DNA of 64,000 nt. Source: SpSt-539 sp964549445. GTDB taxonomy: Bacteria; Planctomycetota; Phycisphaerae; UBA1845; UTPLA1. This document shows, piece after piece, positions 18,303 through 25,405 of the stretch (position 1 is its first letter; each line of letters opens with the position of its first letter). The DNA is taken from NCBI GenBank assembly GCA_964549445.1, contig CAZJVS010000001.1, forward strand, positions 156,718 to 220,717, read 5' to 3'. A model generated the notes under the pieces. The model did not search any database and was not told the origin of the DNA. It worked only from the letters and a program-made list of their open reading frames with translations. The translations under genes were made by a program, and so were the position numbers.

Positions 18303-18357
18303 ATGATGGCGAGCGTGACCCAAACCCCACTTTCTAGCAATTCTATTATTCTATAAT
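18303..18357. repeat. 55-bp duplication, right copy
   Basis: Exact copy of 18148-18202, continuing without interruption into the AT-rich tandem repeat and palindrome. Confidence 0.95.
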
Positions 18358-18380
18358 ACTATTATTCTATAATTATAGAA
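18343..18380. repeat. 16-bp tandem repeat ending in a perfect palindrome
   Basis: Two 16-bp units, CTATTATTCTATAATA (18343-18358) and CTATTATTCTATAATT (18359-18374), run into the perfect palindrome TTCTATAATTATAGAA (18365-18380). The same 16-bp palindrome occurs at 21017-21032. It is strikingly AT-rich for this genome and lies about 255 bp before the start of the winged-helix gene. It may be an operator; this is inferred. Confidence 0.85.
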
Positions 18381-18634
18381 GTCTGGTATTGCGGCCGGAT
18401 TCGATTGTTGGTAAACTTCTTGTGTGTGCGCCGTCGGAGCCCTTGGCCGCTGCGGGGACATGGCGAGGCTCCCGGGAGCGGCGCGGGCGCGATAGCCGGT
18501 GGCCAAGTGTGCAAGCCGGCCGAGGGTCGAGGACGACTCCCCGGTTCGTACGCGGGAAAGCCATCGTCAAGAATTCGCTGAAGCTCACCCGCGGGAAGCG
18601 CGACGTAGCCACGATCAAGGAGCGATTTATAGAT

Positions 18635-19183
18635 ATGGCAGCACATCGAAAAGCGCGAAGACTTCAGAATCGATCGTCGGAAGCCCGGGCTGCGAAGCGG
18701 CCGCTTCCGCGTACCAAGGCCAATCCTGCATTGACCTGGTTTCCAGAGCTTGGAAGGGCGTCTGTGTGCTTTGGCGTCGGTGTGGCAATCGCCATCGCCG
18801 AAGCAGCCGGCGACCGGCCGCGTGTACGGATTCATCGCCGAAGTTCGTTTTCAGGCAAGGCGGGCGATCGCCACCGCCAGAGACTGCTCGAGACCGTGCA
18901 GGATTCTGACCTGTCAAAATTTCTGGCCGCCTTCGGACAGCGCCGGCGACTGCAAATCAGCCGTGCGATACTGTCCGGCGCGAACACGCATCATGAGTTG
19001 GCCCGGGTGAGTGGGCTTGCGCCGGGGCCGCTTTATCACCACATCAAGACGCTTGAGCGAGCCGGAATGCTGGTCATGGTGGAGCGAAATCGCTACGACC
19101 TCACGGCGTTCGGGCGCGATTTGCTCCTGGTCGCGACGATCCTCATCGCCAGCGCGAAGCGGAGAAATGAGCGAGGTCATTGA
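18635..19183 (+). CDS. Winged helix-turn-helix transcriptional regulator (ArsR-like)
   Basis: 182 residues from ATG 18635 (GGAG twelve bases upstream, rather far); the frame is open back to 18389. The N-terminal half is Arg/Lys-rich and unremarkable. The C-terminal part (about residues 95-175) is a winged helix: 'FLAAFGQRRRLQISRAIL', then 'THHELARVSGLAPGPLYHHI' as the helix-turn-helix and 'KTLERAGMLVMVERNRYDLTAFG' as the wing. This is the ArsR-like layout, but no metal-binding Cys cluster is visible. The nearby TTCTATAAT palindromes are candidate binding sites. Confidence 0.75.
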   Translation: MAAHRKARRLQNRSSEARAAKRPLPRTKANPALTWFPELGRASVCFGVGVAIAIAEAAGDRPRVRIHRRSSFSGKAGDRHRQRLLETVQDSDLSKFLAAFGQRRRLQISRAILSGANTHHELARVSGLAPGPLYHHIKTLERAGMLVMVERNRYDLTAFGRDLLLVATILIASAKRRNERGH

Positions 19184-19296
19184 TCGGGCGTGCGCGGATC
19201 GTCAATTTGAGCCCCCTATTCAGGGTCTCATAACGCATGTTATGTTGCGTTCGCTGGCGCACCATTGTTTGACAACTGCGCCGGCCGGTCGGGACG

Positions 19297-19659
19297 TTAT
19301 GACCCTCCAGCCCCGCCTGCACCACCGCGCCCGCCTTGGCGCATGAAGCGTGCGAGTTCGACTGAGTCCCACAATAGAATGGTCTGATTATTCAGGTTGT
19401 AAAAATACGCGGCCATGCGGCCGACAGCACCGTCGGTAATCATGACTAGTTCCCAGTTGGCCAGGAACTGATACGTCAGCATGACATAGTCGCCGCCTCG
19501 ATCGAGCTGCCCGAGGCCCATGGCCGGCGTGGGCAGAGAGACGATGACGAGGATGCCAACCAGCATGATCGTGGCAGTAATGGAAAGTACGCCGATCGCG
19601 AGCGAATCGCGGTTCAGGGGTCGGGACGCCGCGTTTTCCGACGGGGTCAGATCAGACAT
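19297..19659 (-). CDS. Small membrane-anchored protein, possible paralogue of the next gene
   Basis: 120 residues: a polar N-terminus, one transmembrane helix (about 20-43) and an extracytoplasmic part with 'GGDYVMLTYQFLANWELVMITDGAVGRMAAYFY', then a Gly-rich tail. The pattern (GDYVM, then a short strand, then 'ITD', an aromatic strand and 'D.VELARF') runs parallel to the upstream gene product, so the two look like diverged copies of a single beta-sheet unit. GGAGG lies ten bases before the ATG. It is the last gene of a four-gene operon. Function unknown. Confidence 0.65.
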   Translation of the reverse strand: MSDLTPSENAASRPLNRDSLAIGVLSITATIMLVGILVIVSLPTPAMGLGQLDRGGDYVMLTYQFLANWELVMITDGAVGRMAAYFYNLNNQTILLWDSVELARFMRQGGRGGAGGAGGS

Positions 19660-19662
19660 GGC

Positions 19663-19947
19663 TCAGCGTCCTCCCCGGAAGTCCCGCAGCAGGTCGCGGG
19701 CGTCACGATGAAAGATCCGACGGGTGCTGCGGTCGACCTCGAATACGTGCAGATCACGATTCGGCAGGTCGATCATGTAGAGCACGTCGTGATTCTGGAG
19801 GATGCTGCCGGAGACCATCAGGTAGTTCGAAGCCAGGGGCGCACCCTGGGCAAATGCCGCGGACGGGCGGCCACTGACGATAATCAAGGTCGTCAGCAGC
19901 AGCAGGTTCAGCCCCAGCAGAAGCACCACATATGCTCGTTTGGTCAT
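19663..19947 (-). CDS. Small exported protein, possible paralogue of the downstream gene
   Basis: 94 residues from the ATG at 19945-19947, which has GGGAG seven bases upstream; a GTG two codons earlier is possible. An N-terminal hydrophobic segment ('VVLLLGLNLLLLTTLIIV') is a signal or anchor. The mature part 'SNYLMVSGSILQNHDVLYMIDLPNRDLHVFEVD' has the look of one beta-propeller blade. It is three bases from the next gene, so the two are probably co-translated. Function unknown. Confidence 0.65.
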   Translation of the reverse strand: MTKRAYVVLLLGLNLLLLTTLIIVSGRPSAAFAQGAPLASNYLMVSGSILQNHDVLYMIDLPNRDLHVFEVDRSTRRIFHRDARDLLRDFRGGR

Positions 19948-19984
19948 GCACACTCTCCCGCCGCGCGAGCGGCTGGTTGGACGC

Positions 19985-20200
19985 TTATTGATTATTGATC
20001 CGCTTGCTGTTCTTGAAGGCGATTGCGAGACAGCCGATCAGGAAGGCGGCCGCGACGCCCCAGACGATCAGCGGCGAGCCGGGCTTGACCATTGGAATCG
20101 TGTCGCGGACGACGCCGGAGGTGGCGTCTTGTGCATTCGCTGCGGCAGCTGCGATCAGGCACAGCCCCCCCGCCGTCATCATTCGCCGTGTCGCCGTCAT
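19985..20200 (-). CDS. 71-residue exported single-helix protein
   Basis: Signal peptide ('AGGLCLIAAAAANA', cleavage near 23), a short polar stretch and one C-terminal transmembrane helix ('GSPLIVWGVAAAFLIGCLAIAF') followed by a basic end 'KNSKR'. AAAGGA lies upstream of the ATG, and its ATG overlaps the stop of the HYExAFE gene (ATGA). Small proteins of this shape recur in planctomycetes. No function is known to me. Confidence 0.7.
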   Translation of the reverse strand: MTATRRMMTAGGLCLIAAAAANAQDATSGVVRDTIPMVKPGSPLIVWGVAAAFLIGCLAIAFKNSKRINNQ

Positions 20201-20793
20201 GCGCGGTTCCTTTCGTGCCAGCCGCGCGGATTATATGAGTCCAAAACTGCCGGTAAAGCACCCGGCGGACGGTGACCTCGGGCGCCGCCGCCCCAGACAT
20301 CGACCGGCGGACGCGCCAGCCGCCGAAATTCGTCCCGCGGCAAGCAGACAGTCTTCCAGCGAGGCGATCGGACGCGGCGGTGTGCGAGGTAGTCGTTGAG
20401 CAAGACGAAGCGTAGTTCATAGACGCGACCCGCGAAGCCGAAAAGGGCGTCCGACTCCCCCACCGATTGGCGGTTGAGCCAGTGAGCGAAGAGGAAGCCG
20501 GCCTGAAAACCGCTGCCGAAGACCGCGGTCCATTCGCTCAATCCCTCCAGATCGGCGGCGGTGACCCAGGTCTCGAGTCCGCTGTCGCGCGTCCGGGTTT
20601 GGCCGCTGACCTTTCGTCCCTTTACATCGACCAGATAGTTCGTTCCGCCGTTGCTGTAAACGATGTAGTCGAAGAGTTTGATTCCGGGCCGACCGGGGAC
20701 GGCGCGTTTCATCTCCTCGACGATGACGTAAGACAACTCCTGGCGGTCGAGATACGCTTCAAAGGCCAGTTCGTAATGGGTTCGACGCGACAT
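20197..20793 (-). CDS. HYExAFE family protein, nuclease-like fold suspected
   Basis: 198 residues from the ATG at 20791-20793 (AAGG eight bases upstream). The N-terminal 'THYELAFEAYLDRQ' matches the signature for which the planctomycete HYExAFE family is named. Further on, 'IKLFDYIVYSNGG' and 'YLVDVKGRKV' give an E...D...DVK arrangement reminiscent of the PD-(D/E)XK nuclease core. The nuclease suggestion is my inference. It is the first gene of the operon with three tiny membrane proteins. Confidence 0.85.
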   Translation of the reverse strand: MSRRTHYELAFEAYLDRQELSYVIVEEMKRAVPGRPGIKLFDYIVYSNGGTNYLVDVKGRKVSGQTRTRDSGLETWVTAADLEGLSEWTAVFGSGFQAGFLFAHWLNRQSVGESDALFGFAGRVYELRFVLLNDYLAHRRVRSPRWKTVCLPRDEFRRLARPPVDVWGGGARGHRPPGALPAVLDSYNPRGWHERNRA

Positions 20794-21220
20794 CAGAGCC
20801 GCCTTACTGCCGCGGGCCGGACTGGCATGGCAGCGCAAACGCTCCAAGCGATGAGCCCGCCGAGCGACGTGGCGCTGCGCCGTGCGAATCGACTCGGCCC
20901 GGGCGCCCTTCGAGGGACAGGTGCAGCGCCGCCCGCTGCACCGCGCATCACCCGCGAGGACTGCAGAGCGAGTCGAACCGCATCGACCTTCACCTGATAA
21001 TTACAGTATTCTATAATTCTATAATTATAGAATACTGTATTAGTTCCGTTCCGATCGAGAGAAGCCGGCGGTCTGCTCAGGTCGATCACGATCGAGATCG
21101 AGTTGGGCCGCTGCGAAGATGGCGCGGGGACGATGGGCCGCCCGACACACGCCGGGCCAAGCCTTTGCTCTTCAGGCCAGTGGCCACGAACGGGGGCTGC
21201 TTTCCGATGGAACGATCGCG
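20794..21220. other. 427-bp intergenic region with a long AT-rich hairpin
   Basis: No gene seen. It contains the 17-bp-arm inverted repeat at 21002-21039. The rest is GC-rich and featureless apart from short shadow frames. It should hold the promoter of the HYExAFE operon and the 3' end region of hisS. Confidence 0.65.
21002..21039. repeat. Perfect 17-bp inverted repeat with 4-base loop
   Basis: Arms TACAGTATTCTATAATT and AATTATAGAATACTGTA around CTAT. It contains the palindrome TTCTATAATTATAGAA (21017-21032), identical to the one at 18365-18380, plus another TTCTATAAT half-site. It lies about 210 bp upstream of the HYExAFE operon start. No T-run follows in either direction, so it does not look like an intrinsic terminator. 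Confidence 0.85.
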
Positions 21221-22561
21221 TCATTGTGCTGCTTCCCCGGCTCCGAGCACCGCGGCCGGCGAGGTCAGGAGGCTTGCCAGAGCGGCCTCGCGCTGCAGAC
21301 CGGTCGACAAGTCCTTAATCTGCAGAACGCCTCGCTCCACCGTCTCCTGGCCAACGACCACCACCGCGCGGCAGCCGCGATCGGCGGCACGCTTGAACTG
21401 CTTTCCGACGGCCTGGGCCTCGTAGGCGAATTCGGCGATCACACCCCCCCGCCGGAAGGCGGCGACAAGATTCGCAACAATCGGCGACGGCAGCCGTTCG
21501 GCGCCCGTCGTTGCGTCGACGACGAAGATTCCGCCCCCCTCTGCCGAAGCGGCCACGCGGTTCAAGTCGGTCAACAATTCGAGCAGAACGACGTCGCCCA
21601 TGCCGAATCCCACGGCGGGCATAGGCTTGCCGCCCATCTGTTCGAGCAGGTTGTCGTAGCGGCCGCCGCCGCAGATGGCGCGGAGCTTTCCGGGGCGGTC
21701 GTAGATCTCGAAAACGGGCCCCGTGTAATAGGCGAGCCCGCGGACGATGCGAAAGTCGATTTTACAGAAGTCTAGAATTCTATAATCGTGTAATATGGCG
21801 GTCAGTGTCTTCAGGGTGACGGCGGCGGACGCGACCCGGTCCATCGTGTTATGCCGGGCCACTCGCGATTCCAGTTCCTCGATCGAGTCGGCCGACATCA
21901 CCTCCCACAGTCGATCGAACGCAACATAAGATCCCAACGCCTCACCCCATCGGCGGGAAAGTTCTTCATGCGGCAGCTTTCCAAGCTTATCCAGAAGCGC
22001 GTAGGCGGCCGGAAGACTTTCGGGCGGGATGCCCAGCGTCGACAAGACAGCCGCCATCAGTTGGCGGTCGTTCACGCGAACTACGATGTCATCAGCCGTC
22101 AGCCCCAACTCGCGCAGCCCCTCGACGGCGACGAGAATGCACTCGGCGTCGGCGGCGACGCCGGACACGCCGAGAATGTCGATGTTCCACTGCAGGAACT
22201 CGCGCAATCTTCCGCGCTGCGGGCGCTCACCGCGGTAGAGCCGGGGCATGCAAAACCACTTGATCGGTCGGGGCAGTGAGCCCTGGCGGGCTGCCACCAT
22301 TCGGGCCAGCGTAGGCGTCATCTCGGGGCGAAGGGCCAGATTGCGCCCGCCACGATCGGTCAGTGTGAAAAGCTGCTCGACAATCTCGTCGCCGCTCTTG
22401 CGGGTGTAGAGGTCGGTGTGCTCGAGGGTCGGACCTTCAAACTCGCGAAAGCCGTGCAGCAGCGAGATGCGACGCCAGGCGTCAAGAATTCTCCGCGTCG
22501 GTGCGTAGTCGTCGGGATAGAAATCGCGGGTGCCTTTGACTGGGGGAATCGGTTCGGCCAC
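21221..22561 (-). CDS. hisS: Histidyl-tRNA synthetase
   Basis: 446 residues from GTG 22559-22561 ('VAEPIPPVKGTRDFYP'); the open frame extends upstream but the family starts here. Charges tRNA-His in the cytoplasm. Class II motifs are 'RPEMTPTLARMV' (motif 2 region), the HisA block 'VRGLAYYTGPVFE', 'CGGGRYDNLLEQMGG' and motif 3 'VGFGMGDVVLLELL'. A C-terminal anticodon-binding domain follows. A TTCTATAAT half-site (21778-21786) falls inside the gene where it codes for 'HDYRILDF'. No clear ribosome site is seen. Confidence 0.96.
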   Translation of the reverse strand: MAEPIPPVKGTRDFYPDDYAPTRRILDAWRRISLLHGFREFEGPTLEHTDLYTRKSGDEIVEQLFTLTDRGGRNLALRPEMTPTLARMVAARQGSLPRPIKWFCMPRLYRGERPQRGRLREFLQWNIDILGVSGVAADAECILVAVEGLRELGLTADDIVVRVNDRQLMAAVLSTLGIPPESLPAAYALLDKLGKLPHEELSRRWGEALGSYVAFDRLWEVMSADSIEELESRVARHNTMDRVASAAVTLKTLTAILHDYRILDFCKIDFRIVRGLAYYTGPVFEIYDRPGKLRAICGGGRYDNLLEQMGGKPMPAVGFGMGDVVLLELLTDLNRVAASAEGGGIFVVDATTGAERLPSPIVANLVAAFRRGGVIAEFAYEAQAVGKQFKRAADRGCRAVVVVGQETVERGVLQIKDLSTGLQREAALASLLTSPAAVLGAGEAAQ

Positions 22562-22639
22562 GCGCGCGATTGTATGGGGCGATGCAGGCGGGTCAATTCG
22601 GAAATGTGGCCGCCCGCTTCGCAACGTATAATCGCGACC

Positions 22640-23236
22640 ATGCGAGTCATCGTTGGACGCTACCGCGGCCGTAAGCTCGTCGCCCCCGAGGGCGAAACGA
22701 CGCGCCCGATCCTCGATCGCGTCAAGCAGGCGCTGTTTGACCGACTCGGAGCGCGCTGGGGATTGCCGGGCGAGATTCCGCCGTTCGACGTGCTCGACCT
22801 TTACGCGGGGGCCGGAAGTCTGGGAATCGAGGCGCTTTCACGCGGCGCCCGGTTCTGCTGTTTCGTTGAGACGGATGCTTCAGCGGTGGAGTGCCTGCGG
22901 CGCAATCTGACGGCGCTGCGCGAGGATGACTCCTACGAAGTCATCACGGCACCGGCCGAACGGGCGACGATTGCATTGGATTCCAGGCGAGCGTACTCAC
23001 TGGTTTTCCTTGACCCGCCCTATCCGCTGAGCGGCGGCATCTCGGAACAGACGCCGGTTGGGCGCGTGATGGCGCGACTGGGTCGAGACGTCCCCGTCTC
23101 CAACGACGCACTGCTCGTTTGGCGAGTTCCGCGCGAAATTGTCTCACCCAATATGCTTCCGGGAGGGTGGTTGGTCGCCGAGAGACACGACTATGGAACG
23201 ATGAGTCTGCTGTTCCTTCATCGACCTGCGCCATGA
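22640..23236 (+). CDS. rsmD: 16S rRNA (guanine966-N2)-methyltransferase
   Basis: 198 residues from ATG 22640 ('MRVIVGRYRGRKL', the usual RsmD start). Methylates G966 of 16S rRNA. The SAM-binding region is 'VLDLYAGAGSLGIEALSRGA' and the catalytic motif is 'VFLDPPYP'. It is divergent from hisS with a 78-bp spacer. Its stop overlaps the start of the nucleotidyltransferase gene (ATGA), so the two are co-translated. Confidence 0.94.
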   Translation: MRVIVGRYRGRKLVAPEGETTRPILDRVKQALFDRLGARWGLPGEIPPFDVLDLYAGAGSLGIEALSRGARFCCFVETDASAVECLRRNLTALREDDSYEVITAPAERATIALDSRRAYSLVFLDPPYPLSGGISEQTPVGRVMARLGRDVPVSNDALLVWRVPREIVSPNMLPGGWLVAERHDYGTMSLLFLHRPAP

Positions 23237-24492
23237 AGCAACCGCCCCCCACTTCCGCGCGATCCGCGGCACTGAGAATCGTTCGAACCCTTCGCGAGGC
23301 CGGGCACACCGCGCTGTTCGCCGGCGGATGCGTTCGCGACATGTTGATGCGCCGGCCGCCGGCGGATTTTGACGTCGCGACGGATGCGCGGCCGGATCGA
23401 ATAATTTCCCTCTTTCGCCGGACGCAGAAAGTCGGCGTGCAGTTCGGCGTGGTGATTGTCGGGATCGGGCGTCATTGGGTCGAAGTTGCCACGTTTCGAA
23501 GCGACCTGGACTATGCGGACGGCCGCCGCCCCACCGCTGTGCGATTCAGCGATGCACGGCATGACGCCGAGCGGCGCGACTTCACCATCAACGGCATGTT
23601 CTACGAGCCGATCTCGCGAGAGGTTATCGACTACGTTGGCGGGCGTTCCGACTTGAAGGCCGGTGTGATTCGCGCGATCGGCGACGCGTCGAAGCGATTC
23701 GGCGAAGATCACCTGCGGATGCTGCGAGCCGTGCGGTTCGCGGCGCGACTCGGATTTCGGATCGAAGCCGAGACGCACGCGGCTATCAAGCGCCATGCAG
23801 CGTTCATCTCGCGCGTCAGCCCGGAGCGGATCGGGGATGAACTTGAGCGCATCCTCATACGATCAAGCCGGGCGGCCGGATGGCATCAACTCTGCGCCGT
23901 TGGACTGTTGCCGCATCTGTGGCGAGGCGCTGAGTCGCTCGTTGCGTCCCACGCGGAAATCGAGAAGCGCCTGGGGAGCTACCCGCCGCGGGCGGTTTCA
24001 TTCGAACTGGGTCTTGCCGGAGTTCTCCTGGGGCGGAGCGCTGGTGCGATTCGCGATGCCTGTTCGTCCCTGCGAACGAGCAACGAGACGCGCGACGCGG
24101 TCGGATGGCTCTGCCGAAATGAACCGCGATTGCACGACGACGCGCGTGTCAGCATGGCGGATTTGAAGTTTCTCATGGCGAACGAGCGGTTCGGCGAGTT
24201 GCTCAGGCTGTTGGCCGCATCGTTGAAGGCGACCGGCGCGTCTCTGGCCCCCCACCGTCGCCTGAAGCGCCGCGCGTCGGCCATCCCGCCGGAGGCCGTT
24301 GCCCCCCCGCCGCTGCTTTCGGGCGAAGACTTGCTTGCAATGCACGTTCCCCAGGGGCCGATCTACCGCTTCGTTCTGGAGCGGGTCTACCGCGACCAGC
24401 TTGATCTGGCAATCGCTACGCGTGCCGCCGCGTTAGAACTCGCAAAACGCCTGATTGCCGAGGCTAGCCCGCCCGCCGCGCGAAGGCGGTGA
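23233..24492 (+). CDS. CCA tRNA nucleotidyltransferase / poly(A) polymerase family protein
   Basis: 419 residues from ATG 23233, which overlaps the rsmD stop. Class II nucleotidyltransferase fold: 'GGCVRDMLMRRPPADFDVATDA' holds the GG and DxD catalytic motif, followed by 'ERRDFTINGMFY' and the tRNA/RNA-binding 'RFGEDHLRMLRAVRFAARLGF'. It either adds CCA to tRNA 3' ends or polyadenylates RNA; sequence motifs alone do not separate these reliably. The 3' end overlaps the convergent methyltransferase gene by 29 bp. Confidence 0.94.
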   Translation: MKQPPPTSARSAALRIVRTLREAGHTALFAGGCVRDMLMRRPPADFDVATDARPDRIISLFRRTQKVGVQFGVVIVGIGRHWVEVATFRSDLDYADGRRPTAVRFSDARHDAERRDFTINGMFYEPISREVIDYVGGRSDLKAGVIRAIGDASKRFGEDHLRMLRAVRFAARLGFRIEAETHAAIKRHAAFISRVSPERIGDELERILIRSSRAAGWHQLCAVGLLPHLWRGAESLVASHAEIEKRLGSYPPRAVSFELGLAGVLLGRSAGAIRDACSSLRTSNETRDAVGWLCRNEPRLHDDARVSMADLKFLMANERFGELLRLLAASLKATGASLAPHRRLKRRASAIPPEAVAPPPLLSGEDLLAMHVPQGPIYRFVLERVYRDQLDLAIATRAAALELAKRLIAEASPPAARRR

Positions 24493-25249
24493 TATTCATC
24501 AGCACGGTGAATCCCGCTGCGCGATAGAAGGCGCGGGCTAGCGGGCCGCGTGCTGAATGGTCAACGTCGTACCATACGTTGGCGCGGAACCCGGTTTTTC
24601 GTAACAGGCGTCGGAGCGACCGCACGGACTGTTCATTGAGGTGGTACTCCCGATAGTGGTCGTGCACCGTGTCGGGCATGCGTGCCGGCAAGTGCTTCTG
24701 TCTCAATAGCAGACTTAGCCAGCGCTTGACCGGATAGAACGTCCGCGCCAGTCGATTCGGATATGTGTAGATCAGCAGAACGCCGTCCGGCTTCAGAATG
24801 CGATTAACGACGCGAAGGATGCACTGCGCCTCGACCGGACTCACATGTTCGATGAACTCCGACATGAGCACTTTGTCGAACTGATTCGGCGGAAAGTCGA
24901 TTTCCGCAGCCGATGCCTTTCGAAATGTGATGGGAAGCCGCTTACCGGCAGCGGTCTCAATTGACTCGACCTTTGCCCGGGCCATCGCAAGCGCCGCGTC
25001 CGAGTAGTCCACGCCTGTCGAATGCGCACCGGCGAACGCGGCGGCGATGGTCGCCTCCCCCCTGCCGCAACCGATGTCGAGAAATACATCGCTCGGTCTG
25101 AGTCGGAGCAGTTCAAGACTCCGCCGGGCGCGTGGAAAGACGGTTTCCATTCGGCCATCAAAGTTCGCCCAGGCGTCGGCGCCGTCACACTGCTCGGCAA
25201 AGTAATGGGCGTCGTACAGTTCTCGGACATCGATCGACGACTTTTGCAC
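24464..25249 (-). CDS. Class I SAM-dependent methyltransferase
   Basis: 261 residues from GTG 25247-25249, which has GAGG seven bases upstream. The frame is open far upstream (to 27523), but that part is antisense to the phosphatase gene. SAM motif I is 'DVFLDIGCGRGEATIAAAFAGA'; 'FDKVLMSEFIEHVSPVEA' and 'ILKPDGVLLIYTYPN' follow, as in UbiE/Methyltransf_11 enzymes. The substrate is unknown. A C-terminal hydrophobic segment ('FYRAAGFTVLMNITAF') could contact the membrane. Confidence 0.87.
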   Translation of the reverse strand: MQKSSIDVRELYDAHYFAEQCDGADAWANFDGRMETVFPRARRSLELLRLRPSDVFLDIGCGRGEATIAAAFAGAHSTGVDYSDAALAMARAKVESIETAAGKRLPITFRKASAAEIDFPPNQFDKVLMSEFIEHVSPVEAQCILRVVNRILKPDGVLLIYTYPNRLARTFYPVKRWLSLLLRQKHLPARMPDTVHDHYREYHLNEQSVRSLRRLLRKTGFRANVWYDVDHSARGPLARAFYRAAGFTVLMNITAFARRAG

Positions 25250-25405
25250 ACGAAGGCCTCGGCGAATTGCTGGTTCATCCAGTGCAGCGAAGCATAATCG
25301 ATGGCGGGAACGATTCTCACTGCTCCCCAATCGGCGGGCGAGGATTAGAATGGGTTTGAACCGGCGGTCGCGGTCGCTCCGCTTCGCCGTTGCGGAAGAC
25401 TGCCG

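Larger units (their letters stand above)
17783..18634. other. Gene-poor stretch holding the scaffold gap and AT-rich repeats
   Basis: No convincing gene in 852 bases. It contains a 55-base sequence present on both sides of a 100-N run, a 16-bp AT-rich tandem repeat, and a perfect 16-bp palindrome. The remaining sequence is GC-rich and has only short frames without coding character. An upstream extension of the regulator gene from 18389 is open but looks like translated spacer. Confidence 0.65.

Noticed and set aside
18148..18357. 55-bp direct repeat as an attachment site or transposon target duplication
   Set aside because: The copies border a 100-N placeholder and have a typical k-mer length; no integrase or transposase is near.
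21002..21039. Hairpin as a bidirectional intrinsic terminator for hisS and the HYExAFE operon
   Set aside because: It lies upstream of the HYExAFE operon start and about 180 bp before the hisS stop region on the wrong side; no T-run follows.
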